A stretch of 64,000 bases of DNA from positions 62,001-126,000 of the forward strand of contig WGNG01000014.1 of the NCBI GenBank assembly GCA_016124675.1, read 5' to 3'. This document shows positions 31,306 through 40,188 of this stretch, piece by piece (positions within the stretch are counted from its first letter, which is position 1; every line of letters starts with the position of its first letter). This DNA is from Alphaproteobacteria bacterium. Lineage in GTDB: Bacteria > Pseudomonadota > Alphaproteobacteria > Caulobacterales > Maricaulaceae. The position numbers and the translations under genes were made by a program. A model generated the notes under the pieces. The model was not told the DNA's origin, searched no databases, and saw only the letters and a program-made list of their open reading frames with translations.

Positions 31306-33858
31306 CTAGTAGCTGACGCGCACGCCGGCCATGAAGCGGCGGCCAAACCCTTCAACCTCGGTGGGCAGGCTGCGGTCACGGTTCTGGTAGCGCACGCCCA
31401 GCTCGTCGGTCAGGTTGTTGGCGTCGACGTACAGCGTGGCGAAATCGGTGACCTGATAGCGCGCCGAGAGGTCGAGGCGCTCATACGCGCCCCAGTAGTT
31501 GTCGGCGTCGATATCGGTCTCGATCGAGGACAGCCAGTCATCGCGCCAGGCATAGTTGAGGCGTACCGAAAGGCCGTAATTCTCATAGTAGAGCGAGGCG
31601 TTGTAGATCATGTCCGACGTGCCCGGCAGCGGCAGGACGCGGCCGTCGGGCGCTGTGAACTCGCTGTCGATCAGGGTGATGTTGCCCTGGAAGCCGAAGC
31701 CGTCCAGCGGCCCTGGCAGGAAGGTCCATTGCTGCTGATAGTTCAGCTCCACGCCCGTCAGCCGGCCGTCAGTGCCGTTGTCCACGGTGATGTAGTCAAA
31801 GCCGGTCGTGCCCGGACCGAACCGGTCGTCGGCCAGCGTGGTGGACGCGTCGAAGATGACATTGTCCACCCAGCGCGAGAAGGCGCTGAGCGCCACGATG
31901 CCGCCGGCGTTGGGGTACCATTCGATGGCCGCATCCAGCCCCCATGACTCTTCGGCCTGAAGGCGCGGATTGCCCCCAATCACCACGTCGTTGGACGCGT
32001 CGACCACGGCGCTGGCGCGCAGTTCGCGATAGTCCGGGCGGCTGATGCCTGTGGTAAGGCCGGCGCGCAGCTTGACCGCCTCGCTGGCGTCAAAGCTGTA
32101 GTTCACGCTGGGGAAGAGGCGCGTGTCGCTCTGTGAGATGGAGAGCGGCTGGGGTCCTGCGGCGGTGACCGCAAATCCGGAGGTGGTGTAGTCGCTGTGC
32201 TCGACGCGCGCGCCGGCCACCAGCGTGGAGCGGTCCCAGCGCACCGTCGCCTGGCCATAGGCGGCGAGAATGTCTTCCTCGATGCCGATGGCCTGGTCGG
32301 GCGCGATCGTCAGGTTGAAGCCGCCAACCGCTTCGGCCCAGGCTTTGCGGATGCCTTCATTGTCATACAGAAAGACATCGAAACCGCGCGGGAAGTCCGA
32401 GGTCCACAGACGGTCGGTCAGGAAGGCGTCGATGTTCACCGAGGACGGGAAGGGCCGCAGCAGCGCGCCCAGATTACTGCCCGGATTGCCGCCGGCGGCC
32501 GAGCGCGTGTCGTACTGCGCGCCGAATTCAAGCGTCACGTCCTGACCGCCCAGCATGAGATCGCGGCTGGCGCTGGCCTGAAGCTTCCAGGCGTCGGTTT
32601 CCAGCACATCCCCGAACAGGATCGACAGATTGGCCGCCAGCGGACCAGATTGCGGGATGGCGGGCAGCGGGTCGCCGACGGACGGCGCCGGCGTGAAGCG
32701 GGTCTGCAGCAGGTTGACCGTCACAAAGCGCGGGTCTGTGCGGTCATACACCACGGTGGGCAGGCTGACATTGGGAACCGCGAGGATGGAGAGCGGGATC
32801 GGCAGGATCGTCGAGCTCTCGGTTTCGGTATAGTTGAGGCGCGCTTCCACCTGCCAGCCGGCTGCGTCGAAATCGGCGCCGGCCGTCGTCGTCCAGGTAT
32901 TGTTGTTGTAACGCCCGTCCTGCAGCAGGCGCTGGATCGGAACCGCCAGCACGGTGCCGGTCACCGGTCCGCGCCCCGGGCGGCCACCGAGATCGAACAC
33001 GAACTGGTCGCGCGTCTCGCGGTCGATGAACTCGCTGTACAGGGTCGACATGAACACGCGCGTCGCGTCATCGGGCCGGAACTCCACATGGAGGTTGGCG
33101 GCATTGGTTTCACGTTCCAGCGAGTAGGTGCGGAAATCGAGGTCTTCAGGCAGCAATACACCGCCCACGTTTTCGTAGGAGTATTCGCGATTGTCCGTAA
33201 TCTGATTATTGCGGTAGTGCGACACCGCAGCCAGGACGCCGAAACGGCCGTTCGACCAGGACGCGCGGCCGGCCAGCTGGCGCTGCGGGCCATCGCCCAG
33301 ATCATTGGTCCCGTAGCCCGCTTCGCCGTTAAAGCCGAAGCCCTCGATCGAGAACGGGTTGAACGTATTGATATTGATCGTACCGGCCACGGCCTCGGCT
33401 GACAGCGAGGGGGTCAGGGTCTTGATCGCCTCGATCGAGCCCACGATCACGGTGGGGATGGAGTCAAAGCGCGGCACCCGTCCGCCTTCGGCGCCCAACA
33501 CCTCGATCCCGTCAAACGCCACGGTCGTCCAGCGCTCGGGCATGCCGCGGAAGTTGATGTAGCGCGCCTGACCCTGGTCGCGCTGGATGGCGAGGCCCGG
33601 CAGGCGGCCCAGCGCATCGGCGGCGTTCTGGTCGGGGAAGCGCCCGATCGTATCAGCCGCAATCACGTCGATGATGTTGTCGGCGTTACGCTTCTGCGCG
33701 ATGGAGGCCGCCTGGGAATCGCGGATTGGCGATCCGATGACGCGCACCACGTCGCCCGCTTCGGCCGTTGACCCCGCCGGGGCGGCGTCCTGGGCGCTGG
33801 CGGCGCCCGTCATCAGTGCGGCAGTTGAAATGCTCAAGAACAAGGCAACGCGTGTCAT
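31306..33858 (-). CDS. TonB-dependent outer-membrane receptor (TIGR01782 type)
   Basis: About 850 residues. Signal peptide MTRVALFLSISTAALMTGAASAQ, then the plug domain (DNIIDVIAADTIGRFPDQNAADALGRLPG, RGMPERWTTVAFDG) and the TonB-Xanth-Caul signature with PSLSAEAVAGTINI. A long beta-barrel ends in an aromatic C-terminus (RFMAGVRVSY). It imports a specific large substrate across the outer membrane using TonB energy. Start 33858 has GGAGG upstream. Divergent from the tandem TetR regulator, which is the likely controller. Confidence 0.93.
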   Translation of the reverse strand: MTRVALFLSISTAALMTGAASAQDAAPAGSTAEAGDVVRVIGSPIRDSQAASIAQKRNADNIIDVIAADTIGRFPDQNAADALGRLPGLAIQRDQGQARYINFRGMPERWTTVAFDGIEVLGAEGGRVPRFDSIPTVIVGSIEAIKTLTPSLSAEAVAGTININTFNPFSIEGFGFNGEAGYGTNDLGDGPQRQLAGRASWSNGRFGVLAAVSHYRNNQITDNREYSYENVGGVLLPEDLDFRTYSLERETNAANLHVEFRPDDATRVFMSTLYSEFIDRETRDQFVFDLGGRPGRGPVTGTVLAVPIQRLLQDGRYNNNTWTTTAGADFDAAGWQVEARLNYTETESSTILPIPLSILAVPNVSLPTVVYDRTDPRFVTVNLLQTRFTPAPSVGDPLPAIPQSGPLAANLSILFGDVLETDAWKLQASASRDLMLGGQDVTLEFGAQYDTRSAAGGNPGSNLGALLRPFPSSVNIDAFLTDRLWTSDFPRGFDVFLYDNEGIRKAWAEAVGGFNLTIAPDQAIGIEEDILAAYGQATVRWDRSTLVAGARVEHSDYTTSGFAVTAAGPQPLSISQSDTRLFPSVNYSFDASEAVKLRAGLTTGISRPDYRELRASAVVDASNDVVIGGNPRLQAEESWGLDAAIEWYPNAGGIVALSAFSRWVDNVIFDASTTLADDRFGPGTTGFDYITVDNGTDGRLTGVELNYQQQWTFLPGPLDGFGFQGNITLIDSEFTAPDGRVLPLPGTSDMIYNASLYYENYGLSVRLNYAWRDDWLSSIETDIDADNYWGAYERLDLSARYQVTDFATLYVDANNLTDELGVRYQNRDRSLPTEVEGFGRRFMAGVRVSY

Positions 33859-33902
33859 GGGGCCCCCTCCGGCGCGAATGGAGCCTCTCATATGTCGGTG
33901 TT

Positions 33903-33919
33903 GAACGAACGTACCGAGT
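33903..33919. promoter_or_regulatory. Putative operator, receptor side
   Basis: GAACGAACGTACCGAGT, preceded by TT. It closely matches the motif at 34071-34087 (consensus TTGAACRAAYGTACC). It lies about 45 bases upstream of the TonB receptor start. Likely binding site of the divergent TetR-type regulator; inferred from the repeat only. Confidence 0.4.
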
Positions 33920-34070
33920 CAATTTTTCTCGACACTTTCGCGACGATTTCGTTAAGAATTGTCCCGAAACTGACCAAGAAGATGAAGAAAAACGTGCATC
34001 TGGAAGGCTTTGACCAGAAGGAATCGGTTGGACGGGCGGCTTTTGAGTTCGCAATCGATCATTCGAAATT

Positions 34071-34087
34071 GAACAAATGTACCAGAT
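34071..34087. promoter_or_regulatory. Putative operator, regulator side
   Basis: GAACAAATGTACCAGAT, preceded by TT. Same orientation as the receptor-side motif, 168 bases away, and about 47 bases upstream of the regulator start. The symmetric placement at both divergent genes suggests autoregulation plus receptor control. Confidence 0.4.
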
Positions 34088-34133
34088 TGCATCCAGTCTG
34101 GCCCCGCCCTCATATTGACGCTAGCGTGCTGCC

Positions 34134-35372
34134 ATGATGTCAGATGGAACTGTCCCCGTCCGCGCCCGCCTGGTGGCGTCAGCGCGCGCGCTGATCAGCC
34201 GGCACGGGCTGCGCGTGGCTACGGCGCGGCGCATCGCCGAGGCGGCGCAGCTGAGTGTGTCGCTGGTCAATTATCATTTCACCGACCGGCATGGGCTCAT
34301 CTGTGCGGTGTACGAGCAGGAGCTTGACGCCCACCGGGCCTGGCTGCAGGACGCCGCTGGCGCCCTCGCGGACGGCGGCGCACGGCCGGCCCACTTCGCC
34401 GACTGGCTGGCCGCCTTCGTGATGCGCCGCGTGCTGCACAGCGACACGGTCGCGCTGGAGCGCATGCTGTGGGTCAATGCCGGGCGGGCGCCGGGGCTCG
34501 CCGCGATCGCTGACGCCTGGATGGAGGCGGTGAACGCTTTCGCCGGTGAAATCGCCGCGCAATTCCGGCTCGACGCGGCAGCGCGCGGCTTGTTGGCGGA
34601 GTTCTATCTGTCGTGCGATCTGATCGTGTCGGCGGCGATGTCGGATCAGGCCGGCCTGACCCTGGCCCAACTTGCGGCACGGCGGTTCGCGGCGCGCCTG
34701 ACGGGGACCGGCCTTGAAACAGAGGCCGAGCCGGATCTGTTTGGCCCCCTCCATGCGGCTCTCATGCGCGGCGAGGGGCGGGCGGGCGCCGCGCCGGACC
34801 ACAGCGTCAGCCAGCGGATCATCGGCGCCGCGCTGGAGATCGCTGCGCGCGACGGGGCGGACGCCGTCAATCATCGCACCCTGGCGCGCGAGGCGGGCGT
34901 GCCGCTCTCGGCGACGACGCGCCATTTTTCCTCGCGGGCGGACATATTGCGATGCGCCTTTGAGCAAGCCCATGGCGCCCTCACCGGGGGCGCGCGCACA
35001 GACCCGGCCGGCGCGCCGCGCATGACGCCTGCCGAGCTGGCCGAAGGCAGCGCCCGCAGCCTGCTCACCAGCGGCGGCGAAATCGCCGCCCCGTTCCGGA
35101 TCATGCAGGAGCTCGTCATCCTGGCCCAGAGCGATCCGGCCCTGTCGGGCCTTGCCCGGTCGCTGGTGGCCACGCGCGGGGAAACCTCCCTGGCGGTGCT
35201 GCGCGCAGTAGCGGGGGTCGACGGGCAGATCACACGCACCGATGCCTTCGTCTGGTCGCTGTGCACGTTCGGCATGGTGGCGCAGCTGCAAAGGCTGGCG
35301 GCGCCGCAGCGCGCCGATTTCGTGCGCGCTCGGACCCTGGCGCGCCTCAACCTGCTGACGCCGGCCCGCTAG
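34134..35372 (+). CDS. Tandem-duplicated TetR-family transcriptional regulator
   Basis: 412 residues, about twice the normal TetR length. The first TetR_N helix-turn-helix is at about residues 10-57 (ARALISRHGLRVATARRIAE, LSVSLVNYHFTDRHGL) with its own ligand domain to about 200. A second TetR_N unit starts near residue 224 (IIGAALEIAARDGADAVNHR, VPLSATTRHFSSRADIL) with a second C-terminal domain. A covalent pseudodimer could bind DNA as a monomer. No clear Shine-Dalgarno sequence; two adjacent ATGs (34134, 34137). Divergent from the TonB receptor gene, its probable target. Confidence 0.88.
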   Translation: MMSDGTVPVRARLVASARALISRHGLRVATARRIAEAAQLSVSLVNYHFTDRHGLICAVYEQELDAHRAWLQDAAGALADGGARPAHFADWLAAFVMRRVLHSDTVALERMLWVNAGRAPGLAAIADAWMEAVNAFAGEIAAQFRLDAAARGLLAEFYLSCDLIVSAAMSDQAGLTLAQLAARRFAARLTGTGLETEAEPDLFGPLHAALMRGEGRAGAAPDHSVSQRIIGAALEIAARDGADAVNHRTLAREAGVPLSATTRHFSSRADILRCAFEQAHGALTGGARTDPAGAPRMTPAELAEGSARSLLTSGGEIAAPFRIMQELVILAQSDPALSGLARSLVATRGETSLAVLRAVAGVDGQITRTDAFVWSLCTFGMVAQLQRLAAPQRADFVRARTLARLNLLTPAR

Positions 35373-36001
35373 ACTCTTCCGCTCGGCCTTGCCCGGCAGG
35401 CCTCGCGCCACGCGGCCAGGGCGTCGAGGCCGGGTTCGGGCTCCATTTTCACCCATCCCGCAAAATCCACGAAAACCAGGGCAGAAATGTCGGCGAAGCT
35501 GAAGGCGTCGCCGGCGAGCCACGGGGTCTGGCGCAGACGTTGGTCCATCACTGCGAAGAAGCGCTGGCCGCGCGCCCGGCCGCGGTCGGCGAGCTCCGGG
35601 ATCTGGGGCACCGGGTCGGGGCCCGGCAGGGCGCGGTCTTTGAGGGCCTTGGAGCTGTTGCGCAGCACCTCCATGATCGCCATCAGGCCTTCGCTCTCCA
35701 CCCGCCAGACCCATTCGGCCGTGCGCGCCTGCTCCAGGGGTGAGCGGCCCAGCAAAGGCGGGTCGGGATAGAGCGCTTCGAGATAGCGCACGATGGCCGC
35801 GTTATCGCACAGCGCCTCGCCCTCTTCTGTCACCAGGACCGGCACGGTGCAGCGCGGATTGATGGCGCGGAATTCGGGCGTGAAATGCGCGCCGGTGCGC
35901 AGATCGATCTCCACCCGCGCCACATCGACGCGCTTTTCCGCAATCACCATGCGCGCGCGCCGGGGCGAGGGGGCGGTGGCGCAGTCATAGAATGTCATCA
36001 T
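35369..36001 (-). CDS. Glutathione S-transferase family protein
   Basis: 210 residues. N-terminal thioredoxin-like domain (TFYDCATAPSPRRARMVIAEK, NPRCTVPVLVTEEG, LCDNAAIVRYLEALYP) and an all-helical C-terminal domain with DAFSFADISALVFVDF. Substrate unknown. Two ATG codons lie side by side at 36001 and 35998. It follows the amidase gene by 19 bases and overlaps the TetR gene tail to tail by four bases. Confidence 0.87.
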   Translation of the reverse strand: MMTFYDCATAPSPRRARMVIAEKRVDVARVEIDLRTGAHFTPEFRAINPRCTVPVLVTEEGEALCDNAAIVRYLEALYPDPPLLGRSPLEQARTAEWVWRVESEGLMAIMEVLRNSSKALKDRALPGPDPVPQIPELADRGRARGQRFFAVMDQRLRQTPWLAGDAFSFADISALVFVDFAGWVKMEPEPGLDALAAWREACRARPSGRV

Positions 36002-36020
36002 GAGGCTCAGGCTCCGCGTG

Positions 36021-37760
36021 TCAGGAAAATTGCGCAGGGCGCTCGTCCGCAACGCCGAGGCGCGCCTCGATCGCCGCGCCCAGGGCGAGGATCACCCCCT
36101 CTTCATAGAGCGGGGCCCACAGGCTGGTGGCGTAGGGCACGCGGTGCAAGACGCCGCTGGCGTCGGCCGGCTGGCCGAAAATCGTGCGGGAGGGCGCCTC
36201 GATGAAGCCGGAGCGGAAGGCGAGCTGGGGGTGGCCGGTATAATTGGTGATCAGCAGCATCGCCCCGGCGAAGTTCGGCCCGATCACGGCGTCGAGATCT
36301 GCGAACCGGGCGTCCATCATCTCCATGGCCTCGCGGCGCAGCCGGTCGGCATTGATGAGGTCGACCGCCGAGAGGAAGCGTGTGCGCCGCCACGTATTGG
36401 GCCAGGCCGCATCATCCTGCCAGCGCAGGCGGTCGTCGAGGTCCTGCAGCGTCAGATGCTCGAACGCGGCGGCCGCTTCGGCTTCAAGCTGCATCAGCAT
36501 GGCGTCCCAGGGCCGGTCATCGACCTCGAACGGGACGAGCGTCACGCCCAGGCTGCGCGCCGCCTCCAGCGCGGCGCGGTCGGGATCGGCGGCGCCTTCA
36601 AACCAGCTGGCGTTATAGCCTACCCGCAGCCCGGTCAGATCGCGCGCGAAGTCCGCTTCAAAGCCAGTGGAGCGGCTCGCCGGATCGCCGTTATCGCCGC
36701 CATTGATCGCTGCCAGCACCAGGGCGGCGTCGGGCGCCGAGCGCACGATGGGGCCGATCTTGTCGAGCGACCAGCACAAGGCCATGGCGCCGGTACGCGG
36801 CACGCGCCCGAAGGTGGGGCGCAAGCCGGTCGATCCGCAGCGGTGGGAGGGCGAGACGATGGAGCCCAGCGTCTCGGTCCCGATGGCGAAGGCGCACAGG
36901 GCCGCCGCCGTGGCCGAGGCCGGCCCGGCCGAGGAGCCTGAACTGCCTTCGGCGGGGTTGAACGGATTGCGCGTCACCCCGTCAAACCAGATATCGCCAT
37001 AGGCGATGGCGCCGGTGGTCGCCTTGCCCAGCAGCACCGCGCCGGCCTGTTCCAGGCGCCGGGCGATTACCGCGGTCTCGTCCGCCACCCGGTCAGAATA
37101 GACCGTCGCGCCCCAGGTGGCGGGCAGGCCCTCCACGTCGACAATGTCTTTGAGCGCATAGGGAATGCCGTGCAGGGGCCCGCGCACCCGGCCGGCGGCG
37201 CGCTCGGCGTCGCGTTCGGCGGCCTGCGCGCGGGCGCGGTCTGCGCTGACATGGACATAGCATTCCAGCGCGTCTGCGTGGGCGTCGATGCGGGCGAGAT
37301 AAAGCTCGGTCAGCTGCGCGCTGGTGATCGCGCTGCGGGTCATCCAGGCCGCCAGCGTCCACACAGGGGCATAGGCGATATCGACGGGGTCAGAGGGCAG
37401 GGGGCCGGGGTCGGCGGGCAGGCCGGTGATGGCGTCAGCCTGCTCGCGATAAACCCGTCCGGGCAGGCGCGGATCAAAAATCAGGCCGGGATGCAGGCCG
37501 TTGGGCGGTTCGAGCGCGCGCAGGCGCTCGGCGCGCGCCTGCCAGGCCTCAAGGCCCGACAGCATCTGCTCGCGCTCGGCCGGCGTATAGGCGACGCCCG
37601 CCAATGTTTCGGCGCAGGCGAGCGTGCTGGCGCTGAGGCCCTCGGGCCGGACGGGGGCAGGGGCTGAGCAGGCGGCGAGCGCGCCGCCGGCGCCCGCCCC
37701 GGCCATCAGGGCGAGCACGCTGCGCCGCGTGGCGCGTGGATCTGGCAGTGGCATGGTCAT
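36021..37760 (-). CDS. Exported amidase-signature lipoprotein
   Basis: 579 residues. A twin-arginine signal (RRSVLALM, Arg12-Arg13) ends in a lipobox Leu-Ala-Ala-Cys31, so it is a Tat-exported lipoprotein. The amidase-signature triad is complete: Lys204 (YALKDIVD), cis-Ser273 (GSSGSSAG) and Ser300 (GTETLGSIVSPS). Members hydrolyse amide bonds of varied substrates; this periplasmic form is not GatA. Probably co-transcribed with the GST gene downstream. Confidence 0.88.
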   Translation of the reverse strand: MTMPLPDPRATRRSVLALMAGAGAGGALAACSAPAPVRPEGLSASTLACAETLAGVAYTPAEREQMLSGLEAWQARAERLRALEPPNGLHPGLIFDPRLPGRVYREQADAITGLPADPGPLPSDPVDIAYAPVWTLAAWMTRSAITSAQLTELYLARIDAHADALECYVHVSADRARAQAAERDAERAAGRVRGPLHGIPYALKDIVDVEGLPATWGATVYSDRVADETAVIARRLEQAGAVLLGKATTGAIAYGDIWFDGVTRNPFNPAEGSSGSSAGPASATAAALCAFAIGTETLGSIVSPSHRCGSTGLRPTFGRVPRTGAMALCWSLDKIGPIVRSAPDAALVLAAINGGDNGDPASRSTGFEADFARDLTGLRVGYNASWFEGAADPDRAALEAARSLGVTLVPFEVDDRPWDAMLMQLEAEAAAAFEHLTLQDLDDRLRWQDDAAWPNTWRRTRFLSAVDLINADRLRREAMEMMDARFADLDAVIGPNFAGAMLLITNYTGHPQLAFRSGFIEAPSRTIFGQPADASGVLHRVPYATSLWAPLYEEGVILALGAAIEARLGVADERPAQFS

Positions 37761-37982
37761 GGCGAGTCCCCCCGGGTCTGGGCCGCGTTCAGCGGGCGTT
37801 CACCCGGCGCGGCGTTAAGGTTCATGAACGGCTGCGTCGCCGCAAGCGTCAAGTCATCGCATTCGAATCGAAATGTGGCGAAGAATATGGCGCGCCACCC
37901 TCAAATCGCCTTCCTTCTGGACGAATTGACTGTTTGGTTAACGCCCGGGCTGGGCGACATATCATTGCAAAAGGGGCTGAAC

Positions 37983-38951
37983 ATGCGTGACGGGATCACA
38001 AGCCGGCAAGGCCAGAGGCCGCGCTACCTGGCGCCGGGCCAGGCTGCCGACACGCTAGGACAGGACGGGACGCCGGCGGAGGCGCGCGGCCCCGACAACC
38101 GCCTGGACGCGGCATGGAAGAACGCTGCGGCGGCGTTTTCCGCCTACACCGACTTTCGAGCCCGTCACAAGGTGATGCGCGCGGCCTCCTATCCTGACAG
38201 CCATATCATGCATTTCTCCATCCTCGCGGCGCTGGTGCTGTTCGAGGGTCTGGCCAATGCGTATTTCTTCTCCAAGGGCTCCGATCTTGGCCTGCTGGGC
38301 GGGTGGATCCAGGCGATCACCGTGGCGTTCACCAACGTCATCGCGGCCTTCTTCCTCATCGGCTTTCTGGGCCTGCGCCTGCTGCAGAACCCGGTCAGCC
38401 GCCCCTTCTCATTCTGGGTGGCGGTGGCGGGCGTGCCGCTGGCGGTGGCCTTCATTGTTTTCCTGAACTTCTCGGCGGCGCATTACCGCGACCTGTTGGA
38501 GTTGCAGGCTGCGGCCATGGCGATGACCGGCGAGTTTGCACCCAATGGCGAGATTCTCACTCCCGTCACCCGCGCGCTGACCTTCCAGCCGTTCGAGACG
38601 CTCGAAGCGCTGCTCCTGTTCATTCTGGGCGTCACGTTTGCCGCGATCGCCGCGTTCAAGGGCGCGACGTTCGACGATTCGCTGATCGGTTATGGCGCCG
38701 TGCAGCGCCGGGCGGTGGCGGCCTCGGCCCATCTGTCCGAGGTGATGAAGCGCCAGTATCGCAAGGAAGACGCAGATCAGCGCACGCTGGAGCTGGCCGA
38801 AGCGCTCCGCGAACACATGGATGAGTTCTTCGCCCGCGACTATGCCGGCTCGGCGGCGCGCTATGAGCGCATGGCGCAGGGCAAGGCCGGGTCCGCAGCC
38901 GAGCCTGACGCATCCTATGATTCAGAGCCGCCGCCCTACGATCGGCGCTAG
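37983..38951 (+). CDS. Hypothetical membrane protein
   Basis: 322 residues from the ATG at 37983, which has AAGGGG eight bases upstream. A polar N-terminus of about 75 residues is followed by helices near residues 78-98, 108-133, 142-162 and a helix near 210-230. The C-terminal tail is charged and coiled-coil-prone (EVMKRQYRKEDADQRTLELAEAL). No family recognised. The next gene, 83 bases on, encodes another anchored protein and may be functionally linked. Confidence 0.65.
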   Translation: MRDGITSRQGQRPRYLAPGQAADTLGQDGTPAEARGPDNRLDAAWKNAAAAFSAYTDFRARHKVMRAASYPDSHIMHFSILAALVLFEGLANAYFFSKGSDLGLLGGWIQAITVAFTNVIAAFFLIGFLGLRLLQNPVSRPFSFWVAVAGVPLAVAFIVFLNFSAAHYRDLLELQAAAMAMTGEFAPNGEILTPVTRALTFQPFETLEALLLFILGVTFAAIAAFKGATFDDSLIGYGAVQRRAVAASAHLSEVMKRQYRKEDADQRTLELAEALREHMDEFFARDYAGSAARYERMAQGKAGSAAEPDASYDSEPPPYDRR

Positions 38952-39034
38952 AATCCGGTGCATGCGGGGTGGCGGGCGGTGCTTCGGCGCGGCATGATCA
39001 CGGGTAACGCCAGCGCACCACGGGGGAGGACGCC

Positions 39035-39826
39035 ATGCGGTCAAAGGACCTGATCGGCCTGTTCAACATCGCCGTGGTGATCGGCGTGCTGGGCGCGATC
39101 AGCTATGCGGCCATCAGCCTTCAGCCGGCGGAGTACGATCCCGAGACGCTGTGCCTGGCGGGCGAAACCCCGCCCCATGTGGTGGTGATGATCGACCGCA
39201 CCGAAGTGGTCTACACCCCCACCCAGGCCGACCAGATCCGCCAGACCATCGTGGAGGCGCGCAACGGCCTGGTGATTGGCGAGCGCCTGTCGGTTTACGA
39301 GCTCAACCATCGCGGCGAGATCCGCAACACCAACCGGTTCTCGGTGTGCAATCCGGGCCGCGGCGACCAGATCAACCCGCTCTACCGCAATCCCCAGCGC
39401 GTGCAGGCGCGCTATGAGGCGCTGTTCGACCGGCCTCTGGACCTGGCGCTGGAAGGCCTGTTCGACCTCATCGAGTCGCCCATCACCCCGCTGCTGGAAT
39501 CGCTCGCCGAGCTGACCACGCGGCCTGAGTTTGACCCCGCCGTCCCGCGCCGCCGGATCGTGCTGATCTCCGACATGTTCCAGAACACGCGGCTCTACAC
39601 AGTCTACAGCCCGACGCGCCAGGATTTGCGCAACCGCCTGCCCGCTCCCGATCAGGTGGCGCAGGCCATCCGCAATGAATACGGCGACGGGCTGCGCGGG
39701 CTGGAGCTCGACGTGTACTACGTGGACCAGCCCGGCTGGAACGCCGAGGAACGCAGCCTCATCCGCGCCCACTGGCAGGCGGTGTTCGCCGAGCTGGGTG
39801 TTCGGGACAGGTGGACGGCGTTTTGA
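39035..39826 (+). CDS. Hypothetical membrane-anchored protein with a vWA-like fold
   Basis: 263 residues. One N-terminal membrane helix (about 7-28), then a segment that reads like a von Willebrand A/Rossmann core: HVVVMIDRTEVV (first strand, MIDAS-like DxT), and RRRIVLISDMFQ as the fourth-strand equivalent. The metal site is not a canonical DxSxS. Probably periplasmic or peripheral. Paired with the upstream membrane protein gene. Function not assigned. Confidence 0.6.
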   Translation: MRSKDLIGLFNIAVVIGVLGAISYAAISLQPAEYDPETLCLAGETPPHVVVMIDRTEVVYTPTQADQIRQTIVEARNGLVIGERLSVYELNHRGEIRNTNRFSVCNPGRGDQINPLYRNPQRVQARYEALFDRPLDLALEGLFDLIESPITPLLESLAELTTRPEFDPAVPRRRIVLISDMFQNTRLYTVYSPTRQDLRNRLPAPDQVAQAIRNEYGDGLRGLELDVYYVDQPGWNAEERSLIRAHWQAVFAELGVRDRWTAF

Positions 39827-40188
39827 GAGGGGGCGGGGAATAGAGCGCTTAATCGCCGGAGATTGTGCGGAGACTGTGACCTCTGCTGACGCGCTGGCAT
39901 TCTCCCGATTGAGCTAGAAAAGCAGACGCAATCTCCCTCCCCCTCGTGGGGAGGGTGGCTGAGCGTCAGCGAAGCCGGGTGGGGGCGCCGCCGTAAGGCG
40001 GCTGCTAAAGTCTTCGCCGAACGGCGCCTCACCCCACCCGACCCGGCGCTGCGCGCCGGCCCACCCTCCCCATCAAGGGGAGGGAAAGCGGTGTAGGCCC
40101 ACCCTCACGGGACGTGCCCCCCCCCTCCGTCCGCTTCGCGGACACCTCCCCCGCAAGCGGGGGAGGACAGGGTGTCAGCCTCTCCGAT
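39827..40188. other. Intergenic repeat block between convergent genes
   Basis: 362 bases without a gene. It holds the long hairpin repeat at 39934-40087 and two short perfect hairpins: GTCCGC/GCGGAC (40129-40143, loop TTC) and CTCCCCCGC/GCGGGGGAG (40146-40165, loop AA). As the flanking genes converge here, these hairpins may also act as terminators. Confidence 0.6.
39934..40087. repeat. Long hairpin dispersed repeat, copy 1
   Basis: About 154 bases, highly similar to 61325-61478. The ends are inverted repeats of about 24 bases (CCCTCCCC...TGGGGAGGGTGG at the left; its complement at the right). The inner segments GCCGGGTGGGG and CCCCACCCGACCCGGC are also complementary, so the whole element can fold into one long imperfect hairpin. 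Non-coding. Confidence 0.75.

Noticed and set aside
33892-34137. 81-codon plus-strand ORF in the receptor-regulator intergenic region
   Set aside because: No ribosome-binding site or family, and it runs across the putative operators and the regulator start.
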